Shown piece after piece: positions 43,230 through 52,750 of a stretch of 64,000 bases of DNA. Location of the stretch: NCBI GenBank assembly GCA_000378025.1, contig KB899087.1, positions 1,426,001 to 1,490,000 of the forward strand, given 5' to 3'. Position numbers and translations under genes: made by a program. Source of the stretch: Xanthobacteraceae bacterium 501b. GTDB taxonomy: Bacteria; Pseudomonadota; Alphaproteobacteria; Rhizobiales; Xanthobacteraceae. The notes below the pieces were generated by a model, which saw nothing but the letters and a program-made list of their open reading frames with translations, had not been told where the DNA came from and did no database searches. Each line of letters opens with the position of its first letter. Position 1 is the stretch's first letter.

Positions 43230-43424
43230 ATGAATGTCACCCGCGATTATGTGCGTGCGGCCCTCGAATTGCAGGGCCTTTCGGTTCCCGAGGAGGAGGT
43301 GATCAATATTCATCTGCGTCTCTCCCTGTGGATGAAGGCGCTGGACGAGATCGAAGCCGCCATCGGCGACCAGATGGATGATGTCGACCCGGTTCCGCCC
43401 GTCTATCCTCATGAAAAATTCTGA
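43230..43424 (+). CDS. AtzG/GatC-like small subunit (DUF4089-type) of the amidase
   Basis: The 64-residue protein starts 14 nt after the amidase stop. It has two helices (RDYVRAALELQGLSVPEEEV, INIHLRLSLWMKALDEIEAA) and an extended tail (DVDPVPPVYPHEKF). This is the shape of GatC and of AtzG, which wrap around an amidase-signature partner. The tail pattern D-x-x-P-x-x-x-Y/F-P is what I recall for that family. The upstream in-frame codons overlap the amidase gene and are unlikely to be used. Confidence 0.75.
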   Translation: MNVTRDYVRAALELQGLSVPEEEVINIHLRLSLWMKALDEIEAAIGDQMDDVDPVPPVYPHEKF

Positions 43425-43441
43425 GGATTGGGGACGCGATC

Positions 43442-44173
43442 ATGGTGGCGATGACCGAGGCGGCAGATGCGGCCAAGCCGCTCTATCTCCGCATGAAGGA
43501 GGATTTGCTGCGGCGGATCCAGAGCGGGGAATGGCGGCCGGGCGAACTGGTGCCGAGCGAAAACGCACTCGCGGCCGAATATGCGGTGAGCGTCGGCACC
43601 GCCCGCAAGGCGATCGAGGAACTGGCCGACCAGCGCCTACTGGTGCGCCAGCGCGGGCGGGGCACCACGGTCGCGATGCATAATCATCGCGAGCAGGTGC
43701 AGCGCCACTACCGGCTGGAAACCCATGACCATGTAAGGCTCAACCGCGAGGCGACCTATCTCGACGTAACCGCGGCCCGCGCCAATGCGACCGAGGCCAA
43801 GGCTCTTGGCATCAATCGCGGCGCCTCGATCAGCCGGGTGCGCCGTCTGCGGGTGGCCAATAGCCGGCCCTATGTGATCGAGTATCTCGTCCTGCGCGAA
43901 GATCTGCTGCCGGGCATCGGCGCGCTGATCAACGCGACGCGCCCGCAGATTCTCTACGAACTACTGGAGCGCCAGTACCACATCATGATCGCCAAGGTGG
44001 AGGAACGGGTCACGGCCGTGAAGGCCGAGCCGGCCGACGCGGAACTGCTCGGCGTGCCGGTCGGCGAGCCGATGCTGCAGATTGAGCGCATTGGCTACGA
44101 TCTCAAGGGCGTGGCGGTGGAGCGGCGCATCATGCGCGCGCGCAACGACACCCGGTACGTCTCCGAATCCTGA
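43442..44173 (+). CDS. GntR-family regulator, HutC subfamily
   Basis: The 243-residue protein has an N-terminal winged helix (PLYLRMKEDLLRRIQSGEWR, SENALAAEYAVSVGTARKA, LVRQRGRGTTV). A UTRA effector domain follows (ISRVRRLRVANSRPYVIEYL, EPMLQIERIGYD). It starts 18 nt after the small amidase subunit, so it is co-transcribed and likely represses the amidase operon until the amide or a product binds. A second ATG at 43,451 is possible. Confidence 0.92.
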   Translation: MVAMTEAADAAKPLYLRMKEDLLRRIQSGEWRPGELVPSENALAAEYAVSVGTARKAIEELADQRLLVRQRGRGTTVAMHNHREQVQRHYRLETHDHVRLNREATYLDVTAARANATEAKALGINRGASISRVRRLRVANSRPYVIEYLVLREDLLPGIGALINATRPQILYELLERQYHIMIAKVEERVTAVKAEPADAELLGVPVGEPMLQIERIGYDLKGVAVERRIMRARNDTRYVSES

Positions 44174-44379
44174 TCCACCGCCGCGCTGCGGCCGAGCTTC
44201 CGAACCCGCCCCGCTGTGCCGGCCCTCCGGCGCAAACGCCACCGTTTTGCCCGGAGAACGCCCATGCCAGCTCCATCCCCTGCCCCCTCGCCTGCACCGT
44301 CCTCCTCTCCCGCCGCACGGCGCGGCGAAGCGTTGCTCCGCGCATGCCTGACGCGCCGGATCGGCGGGGAGAGCCGGGC

Positions 44380-45546
44380 ATGACCGATCACATCGACGAC
44401 GACCGCGCGCGGCGCGCGCCGGGCAATGACGATGAGTTCGAGGAAGAAATCGAGCGCGAGATCGAGGCATCGCTGGCCGGCCCCGCCAGCCGCGGCGCGC
44501 TGCAGAGCCGGTTCAATCGGCTGCCGGTCTGGCTCCGCATCGCCTGCGGCGGCGTGCTGGCGGCAGGCGGCGGCGTCATTGCCCATCACTTTCACCTGCC
44601 GCTGCCCTGGCTGCTGGGCGCCCTGTTCGGTTCGGCGGCGCTGAGCGTGGCCGGCTTTTCACTGCCGATCCCCGCCTTCGTGCGGCAATATGGGCAGACA
44701 GTGGCCGGCTTCGCGGTGGGCGTGTTCTTCACTCCCGAGGTTGGCCATCAGGTGCTGGATCTCGGCCTGGTGATTCTCATAGCGAGCCTGGCCTCGATCC
44801 TCATTTCAATCGTCCTTTCCCTGCCGCTGGCACGGTTCGGCGGTTGCGACCGGCGCAGCGCCTTCTTCGCGGTGATCCCCGGCGGCCTGGCCGAGATGGC
44901 GGGCCTGGCGCACCAGTTCAAGGCGAACATCACCGTGGTCTCGGTGGCGCAGAGCCTGCGCGTGGTGGTGATCGTGCTGACGGTGCCGGCAGCGCTCACG
45001 CTCTACATGCACCATGCCCGCGATGCCGGCGTGGTCCATCCGCCTGACATGTCGACGCTGATGCTGGTCATCGGCATCGCGCTCTCGGCGCTGTGCGCCC
45101 AGGTGATGAACCGGCTGCGCATCTTCAACGCCTTCCTGCTGGGCGGTCTCGTCATTGGCATGGCGGTGGGGATGACCGCCGAGGGGGCCGTGGCGGCCCC
45201 GCCCTATGCCCGCGCCATTGCCCAGATCGCCATCGGCGCTTCGCTCGGTGCGCGGTTCCATTGGCTGACACTGCGCCAGGCCGGGCCGCGCTTCGTGCCG
45301 GCGAGCATCGTCGCGACCTTTCTGCTGATCTTCGCCAATGTCGCGATTGCCGCTGCGGTTGCGGCCTATGTCGACTTTCCGACCGCCGTGCTCGCCGCCT
45401 CGCCGGGCGGCATCGCCGAAATGGCACTCACGGCGGAGGCGCTTGGACTGGCGCCGCCGATCGTCGCGGCCTGGCACTTCGCCCGCATCCTGCTGGTGGC
45501 GCTGCTCACCGCTCCGCTGTTCCGCTTCTGGGAGCGCAGGTTGTAG
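44380..45546 (+). CDS. AbrB-family integral membrane protein
   Basis: The 388-residue protein has an acidic cytoplasmic N-terminus and about ten membrane segments in two similar halves. Each half has the family PGG motif: VIPGGLAEMAGLAHQ in the first and ASPGGIAEMALTAEAL in the second. The family was named AbrB / ammonia-monooxygenase regulator, but its members look like transporters; function is unproven. ATG 44,380 has a good GGGGAG ribosome site; ATG 44,344 lies upstream in frame. It may export or import a product of the amidase pathway. Confidence 0.85.
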   Translation: MTDHIDDDRARRAPGNDDEFEEEIEREIEASLAGPASRGALQSRFNRLPVWLRIACGGVLAAGGGVIAHHFHLPLPWLLGALFGSAALSVAGFSLPIPAFVRQYGQTVAGFAVGVFFTPEVGHQVLDLGLVILIASLASILISIVLSLPLARFGGCDRRSAFFAVIPGGLAEMAGLAHQFKANITVVSVAQSLRVVVIVLTVPAALTLYMHHARDAGVVHPPDMSTLMLVIGIALSALCAQVMNRLRIFNAFLLGGLVIGMAVGMTAEGAVAAPPYARAIAQIAIGASLGARFHWLTLRQAGPRFVPASIVATFLLIFANVAIAAAVAAYVDFPTAVLAASPGGIAEMALTAEALGLAPPIVAAWHFARILLVALLTAPLFRFWERRL

Positions 45547-45720
45547 CCGCGCCCGGCGTTACCGGCATACCCACCCTCGAAGACGTGTTTCCGTGCGCAC
45601 GCTGCGTGCCGCGCTGTGCGGCGCAGGAACCTCAGCTGCCGCAGCGGCCACTCTGCCCCTATGCGTTGCGAATGCTCAAAGTTTGCGCGGCTTCTGCTTG
45701 CCATTCAAGCGCCGCTCACA

Positions 45721-45781
45721 TTGACGCTCTGCCCAAAACGCTAAATGTTAAACACTATAGAACTTGAGTCAGGAGCGGCTG
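45721..45781 (+). promoter_or_regulatory. promoter region of the oligopeptide ABC operon
   Basis: TTGACG at 45,721 is a good -35 candidate. It is followed by AT-rich DNA (aaatgttaaacactatag) that must contain the -10, although no hexamer has ideal spacing. A ribosome site (CAGGAG) precedes the ATG at 45,782. The AT-rich block may also be a regulator site. Confidence 0.35.
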
Positions 45782-47404
45782 ATGAACCGACGTCTCACGT
45801 ACCGACTGATGGCCGGGCTGGTGGCGGCTGCCTTCGCGGCAGCGCCGGCTTTTGTGCCCGGAACGGCGCTCGCGCAGGGCACGCTGCGCGTGGCTATGAC
45901 GCTGGCGGATATCCCGCTGACCGACGGCGCGCCCGACCAGGGCACGGAGGGCGTGCGTTTCGCGGGGTACACGATCTACGACCCGCTCATTTCCTTCGAC
46001 CTTTCCTCGGCGGAAAAGGCGGCGGTGCTGCGCCCCGCCCTCGCCACCTCCTGGGTGCCGGATGCCACTGACAAGACCCGGTGGACCATCAAGCTGCGCG
46101 AGGGTGTGAAATTTCACGATGGGTCGGACTTCAACGCCGACGCGGTCATCTTCACTCTGGAGCGCACCTTCAACAAGGATTTCCCGGCCTATGACGCCTC
46201 GTTCAACCGGCAGCTGAAATCCTACCTGCCGAGCCTGAAGGGCTGGAAGAAGATCGACGATACAACGGTCGAGCTCACCACCAACGCGCCGGACTCCCTG
46301 TTCCCCTATCAGCTCACCCGCCTGCTTATCGTCTCGCCGGCGCAGTATGAGAAGCTCGGCAAGGATTGGGCGAAGTTCCGCGAGCAGCCCTCCGGCACCG
46401 GCCCGTGGAAGCAGGTCGCCCTGGTGCCGCGCCAGCGGCTGGAGCTGGATCCGAACAAGGACTATTGGGACAAGAACCGCGTACCCAAGCTGGACAAGCT
46501 GATCCTTCTGCCGGTGCCGGAAGTCTCGGCCCGCACCGCCGCGCTGCTCTCCGACCGGGTGGACTGGGCGGAAAGCCCCTCGCCGGACACGGTGGAGCGG
46601 CTGAAGGAAGACAAGATCACCGTGTCCACCAACGCGATCCCGCATATGTGGCCCTATACGCTGAGCCAGCTGCCGGATTCGCCCCTGGCTGACATCCGCG
46701 TGCGCAAGGCGCTCAATCTGGCCATCGACCGCGAGGGGCTGGTGGAAGTCCTCAGCGGCCTCGCCGTGCCCTCGGTCGGCAATGTCACGCCCGACAGTCC
46801 CTGGTTCGGGACGCCCAGCTTCAAGGTTGAATACAACCCGGACGAGGCCCGGCGTCTGCTAAAGGAAGCCGGCTACGGACCCGACAAGCCGCTGAAGCTC
46901 AAGGCAGCGATCTCCACCGCCGGTTCGGGCCAGATGTACCCGCTGCTGATGAACGAGTTCATCCAGGAGAATCTGCGCGAGGTCGGCGTCGAGCTGCAGC
47001 TTGAGGTGTTCGAGTGGGAGGCGCTGCGCGCCCGCCGCCGCGCCGGCGCCCAAGGCGAGGAGAACAAGGGCATCACCATGCTGAACAACAGCTGGAACAG
47101 CATGGACCCCTATGCCGCGTTGCTGCGCTTCCAGACCGAGGCGGAAATTCCGCCGGCCGGCACCAATTGGGGCAACGTCAAGGACCCGCAGATGGAAGAG
47201 CTGGTCAGCCAGGTTCGCAACGAGTTCGATCCGGCCAAGCAGGACGCGCTGCTGGCGCAGATCCACACCCGCCATGTCGACCAGGCCAATTTCGTCTGGG
47301 TGGTGCATGACGTGGGCTCGCGCGCCCTCTCGCCCAAGGTGAAGGGGCATGTGCACGCCAAGAGCTGGTTCGTGGACTTCTCCCCCGTCTACATCGAGAA
47401 CTGA
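45782..47404 (+). CDS. oligopeptide/dipeptide-type ABC transporter, substrate-binding protein (SBP family 5)
   Basis: The 540-residue protein has a signal peptide (LMAGLVAAAFAAAPAFVPGTALAQ). It has the family-5 signature around WTIKLREGVKFHDGSDFNAD and the usual lobe sequences (PSGTGPWKQV, RKALNLAIDREGLV, YNPDEARRLLKEAGY). A TTG 18 nt upstream is in frame, but ATG 45,782 has an AGGAG ribosome site. It captures peptides or peptide-like solutes in the periplasm for the four transporter genes that follow. The flanking amidases suggest an amide-containing ligand. Confidence 0.95.
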   Translation: MNRRLTYRLMAGLVAAAFAAAPAFVPGTALAQGTLRVAMTLADIPLTDGAPDQGTEGVRFAGYTIYDPLISFDLSSAEKAAVLRPALATSWVPDATDKTRWTIKLREGVKFHDGSDFNADAVIFTLERTFNKDFPAYDASFNRQLKSYLPSLKGWKKIDDTTVELTTNAPDSLFPYQLTRLLIVSPAQYEKLGKDWAKFREQPSGTGPWKQVALVPRQRLELDPNKDYWDKNRVPKLDKLILLPVPEVSARTAALLSDRVDWAESPSPDTVERLKEDKITVSTNAIPHMWPYTLSQLPDSPLADIRVRKALNLAIDREGLVEVLSGLAVPSVGNVTPDSPWFGTPSFKVEYNPDEARRLLKEAGYGPDKPLKLKAAISTAGSGQMYPLLMNEFIQENLREVGVELQLEVFEWEALRARRRAGAQGEENKGITMLNNSWNSMDPYAALLRFQTEAEIPPAGTNWGNVKDPQMEELVSQVRNEFDPAKQDALLAQIHTRHVDQANFVWVVHDVGSRALSPKVKGHVHAKSWFVDFSPVYIEN

Positions 47405-47419
47405 ACCGAGTATCCCGGC

Positions 47420-48373
47420 ATGCTGCTCTATGTCGTCCGCCGCCTGCTCTATGCCGTTCCGATCGCGCTGGGCGTGACGCTCGTCGTGTTCTCCCTGGTG
47501 CATATCGCGCCGGGGGATCCGATCAGCGCCCTGCTGCCCAACGAGGCGACGGAGGAGATGCTGCAACAGGCCCGCAAGGAGTTCGGTCTCGACCGGCCCC
47601 TTCCGGTCCAGTACGCGATCTGGCTGGGCCATGCGGCGGTCGGCAATCTCGGCGTTTCCATCGGCAGCGGCCGTCCCGTCGCGGACGAGGTGGCCGCTGC
47701 CGTGGTCAACACGGTGATCCTCGCCGTCAGCGCCGGCCTTCTCTCCTGCCTGCTCGGCTTCGTGCTCGGCATGGTGGCTGGGCTGCGCCGCGACGGCCTC
47801 ATCGATCACCTGGTGAACCTGTTCACCATCTCGGGCGTCAGCCTGCCGCATTACTGGCTGGCGATCCTTCTGGTGATCGTGTTTTCGGTGAACCTGTCCT
47901 GGCTTCCCCCCCTCGGCGTGGGCCCGGACACCTCCGATGGCTGGCGACCGGACTGGGCGCATCTGCGCCACCTGATCCTGCCGACGCTGGCCACCGCCGC
48001 CATCCCGATGGCCGTCATCGCCCGCACCATGCGCGCGGGCGTGGTCGACGTGCTCGACCAGGATTTCATCGGCACGCTGCGGGCCAAGGGCCTGCCGCCG
48101 CGCCGCATCCTCTGGCATGTCGTGCGCAACGCCCTGCCGACCACGCTGGCGGTGATGGGGTTGCAGCTCGGCAACATGCTCGGCGGCTCGGTGCTGGTGG
48201 AAACCGTGTTCGCCTGGCCCGGCACCGGCTTCCTTCTCGCCTCGGCGATCTTCCAGCGCGACCTGCCGCTGCTGCAGGGCACGATGCTCGTGCTCGCCAT
48301 GTTCTTCGTCTTCCTCAACCTGATCGTCGATCTCGTCCAGAGCGCGACCGATCCCCGCATCAGGAGGTCGTGA
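47420..48373 (+). CDS. ABC transporter permease (DppB/OppB type)
   Basis: The 317-residue protein starts with the DppB hallmark LLYVVRRLLYAVPIALGVTLVVF and VHIAPGDPI. It has six membrane segments and the EAA loop TLRAKGLPPRRILWHVVRNALP. Its TGA overlaps the next ATG by one nucleotide, so translation is coupled. It forms the channel with the next permease. Confidence 0.95.
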   Translation: MLLYVVRRLLYAVPIALGVTLVVFSLVHIAPGDPISALLPNEATEEMLQQARKEFGLDRPLPVQYAIWLGHAAVGNLGVSIGSGRPVADEVAAAVVNTVILAVSAGLLSCLLGFVLGMVAGLRRDGLIDHLVNLFTISGVSLPHYWLAILLVIVFSVNLSWLPPLGVGPDTSDGWRPDWAHLRHLILPTLATAAIPMAVIARTMRAGVVDVLDQDFIGTLRAKGLPPRRILWHVVRNALPTTLAVMGLQLGNMLGGSVLVETVFAWPGTGFLLASAIFQRDLPLLQGTMLVLAMFFVFLNLIVDLVQSATDPRIRRS

Positions 48374-49272
48374 TGCACGGGACGCTCGGCGGACCCGCCA
48401 CAATCGACGCCGCCGTGGCGCCGGCGGTGAGGCATAACCGCTACGCGACGGTGGTGCTGCTGCGCTTCCTGCGCCAGCCGGTCCCGATGACAGCGGCGGT
48501 CATCCTGCTGGTGGTGATGCTCGCGGCGATCTTCGCCGGCTTCATCGCGCCGGCCGACCCGTTCCAGACCCGGGTCGCGCGCCGTCTCGCCGAGATCGGC
48601 ACGCCCGGGCGCTGGCTCGGCGGCGACGAGCTGGGCCGCGACGTGCTGAGCCGCCTGATCTATGGCGGGCGGATCTCGCTCGCCATGGCGATCCTGCCGG
48701 TGGCGGTGGGGCTGTTCGTCGGCGGCTTCCTCGGCGTTCTCGCCGGCTATGCCGGCGGGCGAACCAACATGGCGATCATGCGCGCCATGGACGTGTTTTA
48801 CGCCTTCCCCTCCATCCTGTTGGCGGTCGCCATTGCCGGCGCGCTGGGGCCGGGGCTGGTGAATGCCATCCTGGCGCTGTCGCTGGTGTTCATCCCGCCA
48901 ATTGCCCGAATGGCGGAGAGCGTGACCACGCAGGTGCGTTCCTATGAATACGTCATCGCCGCCCGGCTGACGGGCGCCTCGACGCTGCGTATCCTGCGCG
49001 AGCATGTGCTGAGCAATGTGGCCGGCCCGATCCTCGTCTTCGCGTCGAGCCAGGTCAGCGTGTCGATCATCGCCGCCTCGGGCCTGTCCTTCCTCGGCCT
49101 TGGCGTCTCGCCGCCGAATTCCGACTGGGGGCTGATGCTGTCGGCCCTGCGCCAGTCGATCTACATCAACCCATGGGTCGCCGCCTTGCCTGGCGCCATG
49201 ATCTTCCTGTGTTCGGTCTGCTTTAACCTCGTCAGCGACGGCGTTCGCCAGGCCATGGAGGTGCGGCGATGA
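48373..49272 (+). CDS. ABC transporter permease (DppC/OppC type)
   Basis: The 299-residue protein has the DppC N-terminal segment (TAAVILLVVMLAAIFAGFIAP), GGDELGRDVLSRLIYGGRISL and the EAA loop AARLTGASTLRILREHVLSN. A GTG 3 nt upstream is also possible. It pairs with the preceding permease and overlaps the ATPase gene by 4 nt. Confidence 0.95.
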   Translation: MHGTLGGPATIDAAVAPAVRHNRYATVVLLRFLRQPVPMTAAVILLVVMLAAIFAGFIAPADPFQTRVARRLAEIGTPGRWLGGDELGRDVLSRLIYGGRISLAMAILPVAVGLFVGGFLGVLAGYAGGRTNMAIMRAMDVFYAFPSILLAVAIAGALGPGLVNAILALSLVFIPPIARMAESVTTQVRSYEYVIAARLTGASTLRILREHVLSNVAGPILVFASSQVSVSIIAASGLSFLGLGVSPPNSDWGLMLSALRQSIYINPWVAALPGAMIFLCSVCFNLVSDGVRQAMEVRR

Positions 49273-50363
49273 ACCCGGATCCTTCCCGCGACCTTTCCCG
49301 CATGCCCGCGCCCTTGCCGGAGATCGCGGATCGCGGCGGCCCGTTGCAGCCTCTGCTCAGCGCCACCGGCCTGCGCAAGGAGTTCCGCCTCGGCGGTGGC
49401 TTCTTCGGCCCGCGCGCCGTGGTCCACGCTGTCGACGATTTCTCGCTCACCGTGATCAAGGGCGAGACGGTCGGCATCGTCGGCGAATCCGGCTGCGGCA
49501 AGTCCACCGCCGCGCGGCTGCTGGCCGGCATCACCCCGGCCGATGACGGCGAGATTATCTTCGACGGCGAGACCTTCTGGACGCCGAGGTCCCGCATTTC
49601 CGGCGAGCGCCGCCGCGCCATCCAGATGGTGTTCCAGGACAGCGCCTCCTCGCTCAATCCGCGCATGACGCTGACCGAAACGCTGGCCTTCGGCCCGCGC
49701 GCCCATGGCGTGCCGACCGCGACGGCGCGGGCCTATGCGCGCGATCTTCTCGCCGCCGTCGGCCTGCCGCCGGCGCGCTTTGCCGAGCGCTATCCGATCG
49801 AGCTGTCCGGCGGCCAGCGCCAGCGCGTCAACATCGCCCGCGCGCTGGCCATCCGGCCGCGCCTGCTCATCTTGGACGAGCCGGTCTCGGCGCTCGACAA
49901 ATCGGTCGAGGCGCAGGTGCTTAATCTTCTCGTCAGCCTGCGAGATCAGCTGGGGCTGAGCTATGTGTTCATTTCCCACGATCTCAACGTGGTCCGCTAC
50001 ATCTCCGACCGCGTGGTGGTGATGTATCTCGGCCAGATCGTCGAGGAGGCGAGCGCGCAGGACATCTTCGCCGCGCCGCGCCACCCTTACACACGGGCGC
50101 TGTTCGCCTCCAAGCCGTCGATCGATCCGCGCCAGCGGGTGACGGCGCCGCCACTGGTGGGCGACCCGCCGGACCCGGTGAACCCGCCCTCCGGTTGCCG
50201 CTTCCGCACCCGGTGCCCGATCGTCGAAGCCATCTGCGCCAACGCCCGGCCGCCGCTCAGCGCCATGCCCGGCGCCGGGGGCACCCACCGTGCCGCCTGC
50301 TGGGCCGCCTTGCCGGGCAATGAGCATTCCCTCTCGCCACGCCAGAAGGGAGCCCTGCAATGA
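49269..50363 (+). CDS. ABC transporter ATP-binding protein (DppF/OppF type)
   Basis: The 364-residue protein has Walker A GESGCGKSTAARLL, signature LSGGQRQRVNIARAL, Walker B LLILDEPVSALD and the switch His in VFISHDLNVVRY. It also has the C-terminal Cys-containing Opp/Dpp extension (GCRFRTRCPIVEAIC). It is coupled to both neighbours by 4-nt overlaps. Confidence 0.95.
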   Translation: MNPDPSRDLSRMPAPLPEIADRGGPLQPLLSATGLRKEFRLGGGFFGPRAVVHAVDDFSLTVIKGETVGIVGESGCGKSTAARLLAGITPADDGEIIFDGETFWTPRSRISGERRRAIQMVFQDSASSLNPRMTLTETLAFGPRAHGVPTATARAYARDLLAAVGLPPARFAERYPIELSGGQRQRVNIARALAIRPRLLILDEPVSALDKSVEAQVLNLLVSLRDQLGLSYVFISHDLNVVRYISDRVVVMYLGQIVEEASAQDIFAAPRHPYTRALFASKPSIDPRQRVTAPPLVGDPPDPVNPPSGCRFRTRCPIVEAICANARPPLSAMPGAGGTHRAACWAALPGNEHSLSPRQKGALQ

Positions 50364-51427
50364 ATGTGCAAATGACCATTCCAGAGGCAGGGCCGAGGGT
50401 GGCGACCGCGCCCCTGCTCGACATTGCCGGCCTCCGCGTCGCCTATCGCGGCCTCGCCGGCTGGACGCAGGTGGTGCGCGGGGTCGATCTCTCGCTGGCG
50501 CCGGGCCGCACGCTGGTGCTGCTGGGCGAATCCGGTTCCGGCAAGAGCGTCACATTGCGCGCCATTCCCGGGCTGCTGCGCGAGGAGGGTGCGCGGGTCG
50601 AAGGGCATGTGCGTGTCGGCGGGCAGGATGTGACCACCCTGCCACCCGCCGAGCTGTTGAAGCTGCGCGGCGGGCGGGTCGGCTTCATCTTCCAGGAGCC
50701 GATGACCGCGCTCGACCCGGTGTTCCGCATCGGCGACCAGATCGCCGAGACCATTGTGCAGCATCGCGGGGTGAGCTGGCGCGCGGCGATGGCGACGGCG
50801 CGCGAACTGTTCGATCTCGTGCAGATTCCCTCGGCGGAGCGCCGGCTCAAGGCCTATCCGAACGAGCTTTCCGGCGGGCTGCGCCAGCGTGCCATGATCG
50901 CCATGGCGATGAGCTGCGAGCCGGAACTGCTGCTCGCCGACGAGCCGACCACGGCGCTTGACGCCACGGTGCAGATCCAGGTGCTGCTGCTGCTGCGCGA
51001 GATCCAGCGCGAGCGCGGCACCGCCATGGTGTTCGTCACCCATGACCTCGGCGTCGCGGCCGAGATCGCCGATGAGGTGGCGGTGATGTATGCCGGCCGC
51101 ATCGTCGAGCGTGGCGGGGCCGAGCAGGTCCTGCTCTACCCCCGCCACCCCTATACGCGCGCGCTCACCAATTGCGTGGTGCAGGGCAGCTACCGCGACC
51201 AGCGGCTCGGCGAGTTGAGCGGCGCGCCTCCGGATGTCAGCCGGCTGCCGCCCGGCTGCAGTTTCGCCCCGCGCTGCCCCGCGCGCGCCGAGGACTGCCT
51301 GCGCCACGAGCCGGATTTCCGCTCCCTCGCGCCCGGCCATGACGCCGCGTGCCTTCATCCTTCCGGCCCCAGTGCCGACCCATCCTCCAGGCCGGGCGTA
51401 CCGGCCGGTTCGCCCAAGGGACACTGA
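50360..51427 (+). CDS. ABC transporter ATP-binding protein (DppD/OppD type)
   Basis: The 355-residue protein has Walker A GESGSGKSVTLRAI, Q-loop IFQEPMTALDP, signature LSGGLRQRAMIAMAM and Walker B LLADEPTTALD. It also has VTHDLGVAAEIADEV and the Opp/Dpp extension CSFAPRCPARAEDC. In the signature, Leu replaces the usual Gln after LSGG, a common variant. Together with the preceding ATPase it forms the heterodimeric motor. Confidence 0.95.
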   Translation: MNVQMTIPEAGPRVATAPLLDIAGLRVAYRGLAGWTQVVRGVDLSLAPGRTLVLLGESGSGKSVTLRAIPGLLREEGARVEGHVRVGGQDVTTLPPAELLKLRGGRVGFIFQEPMTALDPVFRIGDQIAETIVQHRGVSWRAAMATARELFDLVQIPSAERRLKAYPNELSGGLRQRAMIAMAMSCEPELLLADEPTTALDATVQIQVLLLLREIQRERGTAMVFVTHDLGVAAEIADEVAVMYAGRIVERGGAEQVLLYPRHPYTRALTNCVVQGSYRDQRLGELSGAPPDVSRLPPGCSFAPRCPARAEDCLRHEPDFRSLAPGHDAACLHPSGPSADPSSRPGVPAGSPKGH

Positions 51428-51428
51428 C

Positions 51429-52739
51429 ATGAACCTTCATTTGCGGGACGACCTGGCGCGCCTGACGGCGCTGGAAGCGCGCACGCGCATCGACGAGGGC
51501 AGCCTCACTTCCGAGCGGCTGGTCGCCGCCTGCCTGGAGCGGATCGCGCTGCGCGAACCCGAAGTCGAGGCCTGGACCCACCTTGATGCCGAGGGCGCGC
51601 TCGCCCAGGCCCGCGCGCTCGATGCCGGCCCGTCGCAGGGGCTGTTGCACGGCATTCCCTTTGGCGTGAAGGACATTCTCGACACGTTCGACCAGCCCTC
51701 CAGCTATGGCTCGCCGATCTACCGCGATCACCGCCCGGCCTGGGACAGTTCCACCGTCGCGCTGTCGCGGGCTCAGGGCGGCATCGCGCTCGGCAAGACC
51801 GTCACCACCGAATTCGCCAACCGCCACGCCGGCAAGACCCGCAACCCGCACAACCCGGCGCACACGCCGGGCGGCTCCTCTTCCGGCTCGGCGGCGGCGG
51901 TGGCGGATTTCCATGTGCCACTCGCCATCGGCACCCAGACCGGCGGATCGGTGATCCGGCCCGCCGCCTATTGCGGCGCCTATGGCTACAAGCCGAGCCT
52001 GCATGTGTTCGGCGAATCCGGCGTGCGCACCAATACCGAACAGTTCGACACGGTCGGCATCATGGCGCGCTCGGTGGCCGACCTCGCGCTGTTCAAGGCC
52101 GCCGCCGCCCAGATGCCCTATGTTCCGGTGGCGCCGGACGCGGTGTCGCGACCGCGCCTCGGCCTGTGCCGCAGCCCGCATTGGGACAAGGCCGCCCCCG
52201 AGACCCGGGACGCCATCGAGGCCTCGCGCCGGGCGCTGGAGGCCGCTGGCGCGCAGGTGGTGGATTTCGAGCTGCCCGACTTCTTCGACGGCCTCGACAG
52301 GGCGCACCGCGTCGTCTGCGGCTTTGAGAGCGTGCGTAACTATGCCGATGAGCTCGCCCGCTTTCCGGCTCTGGTCAGCGACGATTTCCGCCGCGAGCGC
52401 GTCGATGTCGGCAACGCTTCGAGCCTCGCCGATTTCCGCGAGGCACTCCGGCTCGGCCTGCGCGCCCGCCGCTGGATCGATGCCGCGCTGGCGGAGGCGG
52501 GGATCGATGCGCTGCTCACCCCGAGCGCGGCCGGCGAGGCGCCCGCCGGGCTCGCCTCCACCGGGCAGGCGACCTTCAATTATATCTGGACCCACATGTA
52601 CATGCCGGCGGTGACGCTGCCGCGCTTCACCGGGCCGAACGGGCTTCCCGTCGGCATTCAGCTCGTCGGCCGCCGCCACGAGGACGACCGTCATCTCACC
52701 CTGGCCGCCTGGGCCGATCGCGTTCTCGCCGCGAACTGA
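51429..52739 (+). CDS. amidase-signature hydrolase (second amidase)
   Basis: ATG 51,429 follows the ATPase stop by one nucleotide and gives 436 residues; earlier in-frame codons overlap the transporter gene. The triad is Lys81 (FGVKDILD), cis-Ser150 in TPGGSSSGSAAAV and nucleophile Ser174 in TQTGGSVIRPA. At 436 residues it is on the short side for the family. It probably hydrolyses a solute imported by the adjacent transporter. It resembles the next gene strongly (both have TTEFANRH and similar C-termini), suggesting tandem duplication. Confidence 0.93.
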   Translation: MNLHLRDDLARLTALEARTRIDEGSLTSERLVAACLERIALREPEVEAWTHLDAEGALAQARALDAGPSQGLLHGIPFGVKDILDTFDQPSSYGSPIYRDHRPAWDSSTVALSRAQGGIALGKTVTTEFANRHAGKTRNPHNPAHTPGGSSSGSAAAVADFHVPLAIGTQTGGSVIRPAAYCGAYGYKPSLHVFGESGVRTNTEQFDTVGIMARSVADLALFKAAAAQMPYVPVAPDAVSRPRLGLCRSPHWDKAAPETRDAIEASRRALEAAGAQVVDFELPDFFDGLDRAHRVVCGFESVRNYADELARFPALVSDDFRRERVDVGNASSLADFREALRLGLRARRWIDAALAEAGIDALLTPSAAGEAPAGLASTGQATFNYIWTHMYMPAVTLPRFTGPNGLPVGIQLVGRRHEDDRHLTLAAWADRVLAAN

Positions 52740-52750
52740 GGAGCGTACCC

